Source of the DNA: Phoronis ovalis
Lineage: Eukaryota > Phoronida > Phoronidae
Assembly: GCA_028565635.1 (NCBI GenBank)
Contig: JAOXYB010049613.1
Coordinates: 1-26,508, forward strand
DNA: 26,508 nucleotides
Direction: 5' to 3'
The notes beneath the pieces were generated by a model. It saw only the letters and a list, made by a program, of their open reading frames with translations, had not been told where the DNA came from and made no database searches. Both the position numbers and the translations under genes were made by a program. Positions 1 to 12,600 of the stretch are shown here, in pieces. How positions within the stretch are numbered: the stretch's first letter is position 1; every line of letters starts with the position of its first letter.

Positions 1-415
1 AGAGTGTACACTCACATTATGAAGAGATAATAGTTCCGGGAATGTTGTTCTATTTGATATGTGCATGAACGTTACAATGTTTTGTATTGAGTTGGATGGG
101 GAGTCTAATGGTGTACTTAAGCCAATGTAGACAAATTAATCTCATGACGTTAAGAAGCTAGACTAAGGCAACACATACCCAGAAATGGAGACATTGAATT
201 GAAAGGCAAGCCAGTGTGTTTATTAAGAAGACAGGGAAGTACTGCGAGGTATACTTCAGTTGGTAATCTGTATTTTTTAGTTAAAAAAAAATCATGACTT
301 GCAATGTAATTTGTTACACAACTTGTACTACAGCAAAGGCTTAACTAAACTCTGTATGTTATGTTTAGTACAATTTGCAGTTAAACTTTATTCTTATACA
401 AGATCAGCTAATCAC
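1..415. other. intron or downstream DNA of TALPID3
   Basis: Follows the donor at 415-414. No further exon with acceptor and matching phase was found; the next TALPID3 exon is presumably outside the window. Only a 12-bp palindrome (GAGTGTACACTC, 2-13) was noticed. Confidence 0.6.
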
Positions 416-690
416 CTGTCTGGATAGTCGCTCCCGTTTGTTAATAGATGTCACAACCTCTAAACCCATGTTGCTCTCTGCTGGTTTCCTAGGTGACGAC
501 CTGGAAGTACTTGGTTTCTGTGGAGATGGTTCTGGATCATCTATATCTTCTAATACTGGTGCTTGCTCAAGTGGTTCAGGAGTATAGGATATTTCGGGGG
601 ATCCAGGAGGGGATGGGTGTGTCTTTAATGTCTGTACCTCAGCTATGGTGAGACCGCCCACTCGAGGTGCTCCCAGTGCAACTGCCATAC
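416..690 (-). CDS. TALPID3: TALPID3 exon, last one in the window
   Basis: 275 nt. The acceptor ACAATTTCAG ends at 691, and the donor AGACAG|GTGATT follows 416. Phase 1 in, phase 0 out. It begins GMAVALGAPRVGG (compare vertebrate IPMAILLGQ) and continues with an acidic/proline-rich segment (PPGSPEISYTPEPLEQ, LEDIDDPEPSPQKPSTSR), ending INKRERLSRQ. The methionine at 688 is internal, not a start. The gene continues to the left of the window. Confidence 0.88.
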
Positions 691-3600
691 CTGAAATTGT
701 GACACAAAAATATGGTAACTCAGCAAAAAGTGCTGCAAATTTGTATCCAAAGAGAAAAGTATATTGTAGATAGTTTACAAGATATTTTTTCTCTATTTTA
801 ACAATTAAAAAAAATAATTATACTTCACTTTTTTTTGCTTTAAGTGAACAATACCGTTTAGGAACAATTATGCCCCAAAATGTCTGAACTCAAGGAACTA
901 CCATGAATAAAATATAGTGTATTGTTATCTAACCTGAGTGACCAATAAGATTCTTGACTTGTAAGGCATCATAGTTTTGGGTTTTCTAAATTCACAATAA
1001 AAAACGACACACTATCTGTTATTCATTTGATGACCACCTTGAGAATTTTTATTTCAATAAGTTCTTTAAGAATTCTACTTTTACCTCTCTGTGGTTGCTG
1101 CATGTTGTACTTGTAAATTGAAGATGGTGCAACAGCTCCTCTTTGCACCTTTGTCTGTGTTTGAGAAGACTGAACTTTCACACCTGCAGCAAAATGAGGT
1201 AACCAAAACAAAAAATAACAAACACCATGATAGTAACACTTCCTTTTCATTTGACCCACACCAGTTTCCATACAACACCCAACATGTGACACAAAGTGTC
1301 TACAGTACTGATATACTTAGTTTCACATTCAAATTAATGAAGAAAAAAATGCATATAATATATCACAAATATAAAAGCAAAATTGAGTGTTGCTACAGTA
1401 TTAACAACGATGTTCCTTACCTTTAGTTACCAAAGCAGGGTCAGGTCTAGTTTTCCTTGCAGATACTTTCACAGAACTTTGAACCTCTCTTTTTCTCTTT
1501 GGACTTGTTGTTAGCGCTTTACCATACACTCGCGTCATATATCTTTCATCTTTATACTCCGGGACTGGTTTCCAAGACTGTAAAAAAGGAAAAGTGGGAA
1601 ACATATATTAAAGAGGGCCACATACTTGTCATTAATAAAACTAGAAACTGTCTCATACATGAAATTGGTATTATAGGTATAATATTGCATTAGTAACACT
1701 GTATCCTATTTAGCACATTAACAAACACCTATGTGCTATAGAAAAGTAAAATCAATCAATCAATCAATCAAACAATGATTCAAGCCAGTGTACACATTTG
1801 TGGGGTTCATTCCTAAAACGTTACATATAACTTGTTCATGCAATCAGATTCATCCAAAAGAAAATTTTATGTCTAGCTAGAATCCCTGCTGAGAGTGCCA
1901 AAGTTCTAGTTCTCTGATTTCTCAGTATGATTTTGGTTTAGGAATATACAGTTACTTTCAAAATGAACCACACACCATCCTAATGCTTATACAATAAATA
2001 ATTGAAAAATAGAATATCATCAACCTATATGGATTTTTATTCATGAGGGAGAGGCTTTTGTTTGTTAGTAACATGTCCAAAAAGAGGTCTTTAGTATGCT
2101 AGGGCTGCATTCTGTCTGATATGATGTGAACACGTTTCAATACAACACAAGATATGCTTACTGTCTGCTGCTCAGTTAGGCTGTTATTATTTTGTTGTAA
2201 TTGTGATTTTCGTGTTGCAGATCGAGCTTGCATCTTAGTTTCAGTCTTATTTCTTTTTCCTCGCACTGGTGGTTTCTGATGCTGTTTGGTAGAAATGTCA
2301 CGTTCTGGCTCCATGTGACTAAAATCAACTTTCTTGTCTTTTGCTACGGCTAAGTCACGCTGAAAATGAATCAGTAACATTATATATATATAAATACAGA
2401 ATGAAACAAACACTTTGTCTAGTTGCAGCCCATGCCTTCAGCTTTATGATGCCTTGTTAATAGAATGAGAAATACAGGGTTTCAGGCTAATGCCTAAATT
2501 ACTTTTAGTAAAAATCCATTTTGAATCAATCTAAATGTACACATGGTCTCAAACATAACCAGATATTTCAGTCAATGGATTGCTTAGTCATTTCATAGTT
2601 TTCATATTGATAATAACTAACAGTAAAACAAGAATAATTTTACGACTTGCGTTCTTAGCACACCAGGTGCCGCGCTTACATATAGTTTTGTGAAACCCAT
2701 TTTTTGCCAGATAAGTTGCTGCCAGGATCATCTAACTACAGTCTGAATAAATCCGTATGACTTTACTGAAGCAATACCTGAATTTCACTGGTAACAGTTT
2801 GTATGTATGCATCCACCACAGTTTTAAAGTATACATTTCCTGCCAGAGAACCATCATCAACTTCTAAAGGCCTCCTTGCTCTTTGCACTAAATTAAAGTT
2901 GTGATCAAGAGTCTTACGAGTGGCTTGTGTCCTCTCCAAAGTATCTAAGATATCTGAACATAGGTGACTTACTGACCGTGTTGCAGGGCGAAGTATGACT
3001 GGGCTTGTTTTGGTATGCTGTTTCTGCAAAAAAAGAAATTTTAGCAAAAGACCTCTTGACTTGTAACATTGACATTTGTGCAACATGTTATGATATTTGT
3101 CAGCAAGTAAAAAAATTCTTACTGGTTTTACATTCTGTGGATTACTGATTTAACATCTGTAGATTATTGGTTTAACATCCGTGGACAACTGGTTTAATAC
3201 TGTTGTCTAGATTCTATTACTGGTTCAACTCCCACTACTTCTACCATTTCTTGCCTGCGACGAAGCCGTAGGGTTGTAGGGACCCTACGGCTTCGCCGCA
3301 GGCAAGCGATAGGGTCAAGAAGCTAGCACTATCTAAATTCCTTGTTCTCGACGGTTCTGCTTTGTGTTAGAATATTGCATTGATTGATTGCCAAGAGGCA
3401 AGATTGTCCAGTTTTATGCCTTTTTATGGTTAGTTTAAAATTTTAGTTTTACTTTAATTTGTTAAAACTAAAGTTAACTCACCAAGTATTTGTCAAGAGG
3501 CACTGTTTCAGATCCTTGAGATATTTCTTGAATTCCGTCCGAGATGAGTCTGAAAGTAAAATTATAAAATGCAATCAATTATGCTGGGCAATTATGACAT

Positions 3601-6600
3601 GTACTCCCGGGGGGGGGGGCACAAGGGTCAAATGCTGGGTCCACATGCGTGAACGAAAAATCACGTGAAAAGGTAATTTTTTTCCAACCAAGCGCGTTCC
3701 GCTTTAAGGGTATATATTTAGCTAAATATGGGCAAATAGGGTGTTGTTTTCAGACCGAGTTACAGACTCGTAAAAAGGGTGTTTATCACCATCAGATGCG
3801 TAAAAAGTGTATATTTTTCAGCCATCAGATGAAAATCAGCCCTGTATAAACTTAGGGACTGGTCAGAAATTACCCCAGGGGGGTGCATAGAAAAACCAAA
3901 AATTGTCCCGCATAATAACATCATTTATCCTTCAGCTTCTGGGGCCCTCGCCGGGCCAGGCTTAGAAAAATTAATAGCCCTACTCAACCCATTATATCAC
4001 ATACATATGCTGGCTTCATACATTCTATATAGTGTTACTTAATTATGAGACAGTCCGAATTTACTTTTGGGCAGTTAGGGTCAGGTAATAATGAGAAGTA
4101 ACATTTTATATTTTTGGGTGCATAGAGGATGCATTTTTATTTTGGCCTTCGCCATGAACTGAATTCTGAACAGTTATTAATTTAAAGAGGAAACGTAGAA
4201 CAAATTAGACTTCAAATACTATTTTTAACTATCAATTGGCGGAATGTTTGTATTTTAATAAATAAATACGAAAATTTTTATCTATGTACATATATATAAG
4301 GTAAAAGATCTAGTTGTGTTTTAACAGGTTTAATGACTTGACTTGACCGCAAGTTTACAAATATTGGTATTTTCTTTAATTTCTGAACAATTTTAGTTAA
4401 CATTTTCTCTTTTAAACCAGATCTTAAATTGTCTCTAAAAATGCACCAAAGCTATAAATTGCATTCTAAATTTCATAATTTTCTCACAGGGAAGTGCCCC
4501 CAGAACCCTCTTCAATATATATCACCAGACATTCAATAACTAAATAATATGTTTTTTAAATAACATACTACCATGTCATTCCTTACCAGCGGATAACAGA
4601 AAAGAACACTAAAATGTGACGACTATATATATTAAGTACTTTATATAATATTTATGTACATTCCCTGGATACAATTAGGCAGTTATTTATGAATAATGTT
4701 ATGATAAAAAAAGTGACAGTCAATCCACAGAGCCCCAAGAATACTTGTTGTTTCAGCAATTTAACAGAATTTGGGTTATAGATTCCATCTAATTAACAAT
4801 CAGCGTGCTTAGTCTGAAAAATCTATTGCGTAGACTTTTTTTGGAAGTTCGTAAATTTAGGTTATAGAGTATTCATGCACTGGATAGTGGTCAGGACTCT
4901 TGTGATCCCCGATAGTGATTCATATTTGACGTGTTTCACCGCAGTGGCTTCATCAGGTCAAACAAGTCTCAGTTTTTGGCTAGTTTGGAAGCAATTTCTC
5001 AGCAAGATCTCTAAATTCCAAATAACTAACCACAAAAGTATGGTGAAATTTGTATATAAATCTGTATATAAAAGAAGTTGAAGTCATGGCAAAAGAGTCC
5101 AAGAATGCACCAGATTACAGGAAATCACATAAAATGTTCAAAAATTTTCCTGTTGCACCCTGCTGGCTCTCGTATGAATACCCCCCGGCCCAACTCATTT
5201 CTGGAAGAGAGAGGGGTCATAGTTTTTGTGCATTATCTAAGGGAGGTGTTACAATTTTTTGCGCAAGTCCTGGAGGGGGTTGAATTTTTGTATGCCCAAT
5301 GCTTCAATTGTAATTTCTGACCAGTCCCTAAATACTAAATACAAGTTTTTTATTGTATTGAAAATTGTATGAAGTTGTTTTTTTTGCAATTTAATATTTA
5401 AACTGTTCTATTTTAAATAATGTATTCGTTTAACTTTATGTAAGACATTATATTCTCTGAATACTTACGTTTTTACTCCCAGTCCGTGAAAGGGCATGAT
5501 TTTAGATCAGGTCTGCCAAAGGGTCACTTTTTAAACCTACAAGTCTTTCAAGGGGGTGTTTTTTAGCAGCCTATATACGCGCTTAGGGCCTTTTTTCAAA
5601 CCTGTGTTCGCGCATATGGACCCACCCTTTGCATAAGGGCATACAGAGGGAGCTTAGAGTTGAGGTGAAGCCAGTGTTATTTCATCAAGTTTAGGTTTGT
5701 ATTTAAAAGGTGGCGCTGCTATCTTTCCATATAAACTGCCGATGAAGTCTTGGAATGAAAATAAATACACTTTGCAACAAAAAACATAACAATATCAGCG
5801 AGCACATTTTTTGTTCCATACTGTATATAGTTGTTACCACGGTAACACCAGGGATAGCTCTGAGTGTTGACCCAAGCACTGTGACAAACAGGAAACATTA
5901 ATTACCATGCGGTTTCCTGTCACAAGAAAGAAACTATAGAAAAGCACGCACTCTTCTCATCAAAAGCAGTCGAATTAGATGCAAAACAGTATTAACTGTA
6001 CACCTCAACGTAGCTATGACAATCGAAACAATCCATTAGCCTAGTTTTTTTCATCGAAATATTATGGCACGAACAATATAAAAATTATCTACCCTAAAGA
6101 AGATATGCAAATTCGTTAAATCCGTTTCACAAAAAAAATTGCTAACGTTGGTATTACAATGCATATTTATAATTTATTTTTACCCAAATTAAATCTGATC
6201 TCAGTTTTTTAATGTTGAAAAAATGGTGTTGCATCCGAATATTTGATATTTAAATATATTGCTTGTTTTTCATTCGGTTTAGTTTCAATTTTGAAAAACA
6301 AACATATGAATAACAGATAAAAATTGTTTCGGCCAATCCTTCTTAATCCAGGTAAAATCGTCCCCGGGCACGCAAAGCAATTAAAATAACACCGCAAACC
6401 TCAAAACCGGATGCTTGTCCCGTATAGAGCCTCACTCAAGTGCAAAGCCATATATGTCAAATATCATGAATGAAATCATAGTTATTCTAGATATGCGGCG
6501 CTACCACTTATTGATACAAATGAACTGCACGAATACGTATTGGTGCGTGTGTTCATTATTTCTGTAGTTTCCTGTTTAGTGTGGAAGATGCTGGATTTCC

Positions 6601-9600
6601 GAAAATATTCTTTTCTTGCGCACTTAAAATAAAATAATCGGAATAGTTAATGCTGATCATGTTTTTTAATTCCCAAATGAAATTGTACAAAGACACCAGT
6701 TTAAACGTTGCTACTGTAATGATTTCCAAAAATTGGCTGGCAAAAAAAAACATAAAAACATCTTAAAAATTACTTCACTATATTCATCGTTTCAGTATGT
6801 GTTTAATTTCTAAGCAGAAACATTGTGTATTTTTAACTTTTCCTTTTGCACCATCAGCCAATTATTGGAATTATTATTGAAATCTACAAAATTTAAAATG
6901 ATGAATTAGATGTATATATTCATGAGAATCAAAACTGACATTTTTATCAAAATATCATTTCAGACTTATGCAAGCGAAGTCTGTTGTGTCAGTGATCGCA
7001 CTAATTACCAGTGATTGGTACGAATAGTACAGGTTAACGAATAGGAGACGAAGGTTATTAAAAAGAAAATGTTGTATTTTTAATATTTCTTGGCACAGAA
7101 GTCAATTGACATCCCATCTAATGAGAATTTAGCGTGACGTGCCAACTAACTCAATGATCGATAGTCTCTCTATGAAATATTGAAAATGTCACGCAATTAT
7201 CTGTGCAGAATGTTAAAATAGCAAGAAGTCACGACAGCAAAATGTAGCTAGCTTTTCCACATGAAAAATCCACACATGATTCCAACGTACTCTATTGACT
7301 TTAATAGTTTTGCAGGTTAAAGTCCAGGGAGGTGGATGATGATAAATTTGGGGAGATTTCCCCCACCTGAAATCCAGATGTAGAGAACACTTCAATATTT
7401 ATCAGTATTAAATGTTTTTTATACTCGCGATAGAAATTTAGCTGATGATTTTTCGTTAGTCCATGTACTTATTTCCCGGGACTTGGTTTAAGTATACAAA
7501 CTATACTCATTGTTTTTTTTTATTATGTGTCATTTAGGTAAGTAATATTGAACTGGTTTACAATTTTGTATGCCTTCCTCGAGCAAGCGAAACCACTGTA
7601 TTACGACCCCAATGAAGTGCACCTCCAACATGTATTTACTGTGTCAATAAATGATATATTTGTAAATTAGTATTTGGTAATAGTACAAGTTTTACGGTTG
7701 CCATTCGTCTGGGATCTGATCTATTTATGGAAAGGCTGATACCAGAGGAGTAATAGCTGGCAATCATCTGTTTTATGAAAACAATCCCACCCAAAAATAT
7801 TTCTTTACAATTTACCGGATCCTAAAATAGAAGGCATGATGGTTATTTTATAAAGTATGACGCTACGATTGGAATTCGTGTTTTGTATTTATAAATAGAT
7901 AATGACAAATTTATTTTACTGAACAATAGCCGAGGACAACAATAGTAGCACTTCTACATCAAACTATTTCGATATCTTTACACAATAAGTTATTATTATA
8001 AAAAATTACACAGCCCTCAGTAGCAATACGTCATCAGAAACTATCAGTAACAGATATTCCTTAATATACAAGTGAGGGATGCACATACAGGTACAATAGT
8101 GTACTTTTATGTACTTTCACGAGTATGAAGTGTCTAACACAAATAAACGGCCTTTGCTGTAAACATAACTAACTATCCAAGTTTCCTAGAAAGGTCGATA
8201 AACTTTTAAATAAATATTTTTCAACATACAGAATAATCCGAAAAAAACGGCACCAGAATTTATCAGTTCTAGGAAAGTTAAAGATAATTTTTTTTTTCAT
8301 TTATGATTTTTACTACATCATGTTTACACTACGAGTCTTTTTCCTTTTTCAGATTCAACGATTTCGCTTCTTCATATTCGTCTCCTAGTATAGTCGCAAT
8401 TTCCCCCTGCATAAATGCCCATGGTACATTTGATCCCGCCAACGGACACCTTTTCCCACTTGGGCAGTAAACCTCCGATCCAGCACCTTGGCGCCGTATA
8501 CTATCTTTCGAACAAGGAAAACAAAATTTATGTTCAGGAACCGACGGGCATTGGACAAAATGAGTATCTTCTAATCTCTGTTGACACAAAGTACATTTTA
8601 AAGACTCGCTCCCCGTAGGTTGCGAGCTGGCTTCCCGAGATCGGGGGCGTTGAGACTGCGTATGTGATGGGCTGCCATTTGACATCCGCGCCATTCTCAA
8701 ATTATCCGTTACTCCCGCCGTTACTGTCATTAAAGCCACCATGGGGGACGGACCAGGATTTTCCGGAGGGGTACTAGCATGTGTACTTCTCGGTGATACT
8801 GACGACACGCTTGACGGCCCTGAAGCATATCCCGTCGACGCCATGGTAAGTTTCAGCGCTTCAGCTTGATTCTGCATCCATTGTTGTCGTTTATGATGCT
8901 CATCGATTACTCTATGACTTGTTTCACTCGGAGACGGTGACGCTTTTCGTTTTCGGCTTTCCATGTATAAAGCAGAATGATTTGGAGGTTTAGGCATTGC
9001 GCCGCGTGCTATGGTTGTTGGGTTGGGCAATACAGGATATGACTTGTCAATGTGCGGTATAGGTAACAAGTCTTTGTTTATGGATTCTTTGAAAAACCGT
9101 ATCGGTTCTGGTACCAAATCTCCTAATAAACGCCAGTCACCGGAATCATACTTTAATTCATACTCCAAATATTTAAATCCTGAGGACAATCCTTTTCCAA
9201 AATCTTTCATGCAATCATGGTACATTTGTTTAGCAACACCTGAAGCGCTGTTATATACAGTTCCCGATCCACTGGGGTATTCAATGAATATTTTAAGTTC
9301 ATAGTCAGCGCCGGGCTTAGTGGCTGCGTCAAAAGCAAATACACGCCCAACTAATTTATGATCTTTTTTGAACCTAACATCAAATGGTGTTGATCGTGAC
9401 AGCGCCATAAGCGTTTCTCTTACTATTTCTGGGTGAGGCGGTGTCGTGTTGCCTCTACGTTCTTCACCATTAGAGGGTTGTTCCGACTTTATACCATCTG
9501 GAGATTTTCTCGGTTGTTTAGTTCCATTCAAATGGCCTACAGACTGCGTTAACACAGGTGGTGCTCTACCAGGTACTGTTACACTCATAGGTAAGCCCTG

Positions 9601-12600
9601 GGATGGCGGACCACGTACAGGAGGATGACCCCTCCACTCAGAGTCCTCCGATCTTACGTGACCACTTGATGCGTTAATCCGATAATCATTAACTGAATGT
9701 TCTCGTGAACGCACATCAAACGGCGCAAACCGATCATTTGGCGGCACGTTAGGTGGAATTCCTGGTGGAGGTTGGTGTTTTCTTTTTTCTTGAAATCCAT
9801 GAGCTCTTTTCATATGTCTTGCTGACTCAATAACTAGTTCAATCCTGTCTGGTCCCTCGTAATTAACACAGCCGCGACACACCGGCTCAGAAAAATCATG
9901 AAGCATAGCCCATGGTGTTCTTGGTAGATCACACAAATAACAATGCTGTCTCTGCGATCTAAGATGACCAGAACTACTTTCTGGCGCAAACATGTCTAAA
10001 GTTTTTACAGTTTTTTCACAATCTTATTTAAATTAAATCCAGAATGTAAGATCACACGATTTTTCCCCATAGGCTGTACATCGGTGTAAAGTTCAATGAT
10101 GTTATCCACTTTGTTATCGCAGTGGTGAATGAATCAGCGCATGCGTGACATAGTATTTGATAACATAAACATTGCGTATATCACGTGGTATGTCTACACT
10201 CTGTGGCTTCTTATGAATGAATGAGTGAGCCAGTAAAGGGTAAGCTTGATTATGTTCACAGTGTTTTTAAAACTGAAATCCGCCAGACATGAATTTATTG
10301 TTAAACAACTCGAAATATATTGCTATTTAATATTGATCACGTATCTTGCGAATATCTCGTTTAAATTCATTTTTTTATACATGTAAGAACAGTAATGTAA
10401 TGGAATAGTAATTTAGCAACGTGAGCAAATTCACATATTACCTCAACAGCCTCGTTAGTGTGACGTGTGTGTGAGGTCGGTTTGATAAAATGCTAATGGC
10501 AATGTGATTACAGGAAACTTCATATCACGTATCTAGGCAATGTCATTAACTTATCAGGGATTTTCCAGCCCAAGGCATTATCAGCGTGTTTATTAGCCAC
10601 ACACGGTACAATGTGCCCTACAACCACATGTCTGTGTTGCACGGAAACGCACGTATCAGACAGTAAAGGTCACAACAAACAAATAGCCGGCAAATAGCAT
10701 TATGATTGTACAATAATTTTTTAGGATGGCGAATTTTACAGATCTATAAAAAGATTCAGCTGAATAAATCAGTTCTATTTTTACGGTCCAATAAAAAAGT
10801 CTGTATTGTAAAAAGATAGACAGACATTTCACAGATTAAGAGCTTTCTAGCCAACAAGATAAAAACTACAAATCATAGATGGTATTTGAAATATCTAGGG
10901 TAAACGCGAGGCGTGCTTAATCTATTTTTGCAAAAATTTTAATAGAACAAGATGAAAATTTATTACTGAACACAATCCTCTATCGATTTGAATTAATCTC
11001 ATTCAAATTTTAAGTCAGTCTAGTCACGTACAGCGTAATATCTAATTCGTCATCTAGTAAAAAAATAAAGAAATTAAAAACGGAGCGTGGCAGGATTTCA
11101 GATAGTGATTAATTTAGTTGATACAATGACAAGATGATGAATAGACCGTTCTTGTTAACAACGTTAATAAAATTTAACACAGCAGTTGAATCATCTTGAT
11201 ACCGGTTGATAAAGTTATGACCGCATTGACGAGGGCATTAGCAGGTGCAGCAAATAGTGCAAAGCGCGGGAATGATATGCCACACAAAGAATGCGTGTAG
11301 CGTTCACATGACAATATCTGACACGTATACACTGAAACTTCACCTGCAGAAAAAATCCAACCTGTACTATTAAACCACTGAAACGGAAATCATTTTATTT
11401 TCGATTTTTATAATTTTTTTATACGTTTCCACACCTCGATTATATGAATTGCAAATTCAGGAAAACACCGTAAGTCGGTAATTCGCACAAAAACATGTTT
11501 TCACATAAGAGTCTGGATTTTACGAATATATACTACATTTTTGTCGAATGACTAATTCCTTTTGAAATTCAGACTGTTTCATGAATTAAAAATATATGTA
11601 ATCAAGATCAAGCCTTTTCTAAACAAATAGAAACAAGGTGTCTCATTTTGTTATCTTTTATCATGATTATATATTTTGTTCTTATTACACTGTGGGCATC
11701 CCCATCCTACAACTGATCCTAGACATGACAAAAAGTGTCAGCTTTTGGAACTCGGGGTGCGTTTAACCAATCAGTGTAGTGAAACTGATAAAAACGCTCA
11801 GAAACTTCCTGTTGTGTGTGGCATCTCCAATCTGTTTCTAAAAATATTCAAGTATCCGCAATGAAATACCAGATACAGCATTCAAAAGCTCAAAGAAGCA
11901 CCTGGTACAGGTTCTAAAAGTGTCAGGGACTGAGATAATTATTCAAATGTATAAAAATCGCCTCGAACGGCCATGCGCGCACCATTTTTACTATACAGTT
12001 TTATATATAAACAAATTCATCATCATGTATTATCTAATCATGAATTTGGAGAACAGATGACCATATTTTGAGCAATAAAACAACAAACTTGTAATTTTCC
12101 CAAAAAATGTGATACAGCAAAAATATGTATGACACATACACTGGTGATGTACTATACTTGGCTAATACATTTAGGGTGATTTTCTATTATTATCCCGCGG
12201 TAAATTACACGCGATATTGACATTTACTAGGTACGTAGGCAATACAAATTCTTGATAAGTTTCAAACTGAGTTGGCATGGTAGCCAAGAATGTGCACTCG
12301 TGACGTCACATCCTTGATCGTCTGCCAACTTTCAATGATTATGCTTTATAGTACCGTAAACCAAGAATCACTGAACACCTTTTCGTACTATGTATTAGAA
12401 TTACAAATTTCCCAATACAGTTGAAGTGTCGGTTTACCATTTAAAATGACAAGAAATAAAAGTATGAATATTTTACGTTACACTTTGCATAGATATAATA
12501 ATAGGTCTTGCATATACACGCTTTGTAAGCCAAGAAACCCCTGGATTTCTGCCAGTAGTAATCTATTTATTGCTAGCGTAGGCGGTTAGACTTAGCTCTT

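Larger units (their letters stand above)
691..3482 (-). other. TALPID3 introns between left-hand exons
   Basis: Introns 691-1084, 1184-1420, 1578-2161, 2360-2777 and 3024-3482 are AT-rich and 237-584 bp long. Apart from the ATCA microsatellite, the 22-bp minisatellite and the GC-rich hairpin, I see nothing in them. Confidence 0.7.
5651..8328. other. non-coding DNA downstream of IRF2BP, within the TALPID3 intron
   Basis: AT-rich, with stops in all frames. Contains the X-box-like motif, a stem-loop at 5881-5923 and the putative IRF2BP 3' UTR (about 7890-8328). No other gene or repeat was recognised. Confidence 0.6.

Noticed and set aside
375-587. Plus-strand 70-aa reading frame
   Set aside because: It is antisense to the TALPID3 exon 416-690; its low-complexity protein shows no family features.
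4875-5320. Short overlapping frames inside the TA transposon
   Set aside because: Under 81 codons, mutually overlapping, no transposase motif (no DDE/D or HTH pattern).
8329-9993. IRF2BP as a recent retrocopy
   Set aside because: The family is intronless in other animals, the frame is intact and domains are complete, and no poly-A tail or target duplication was seen.
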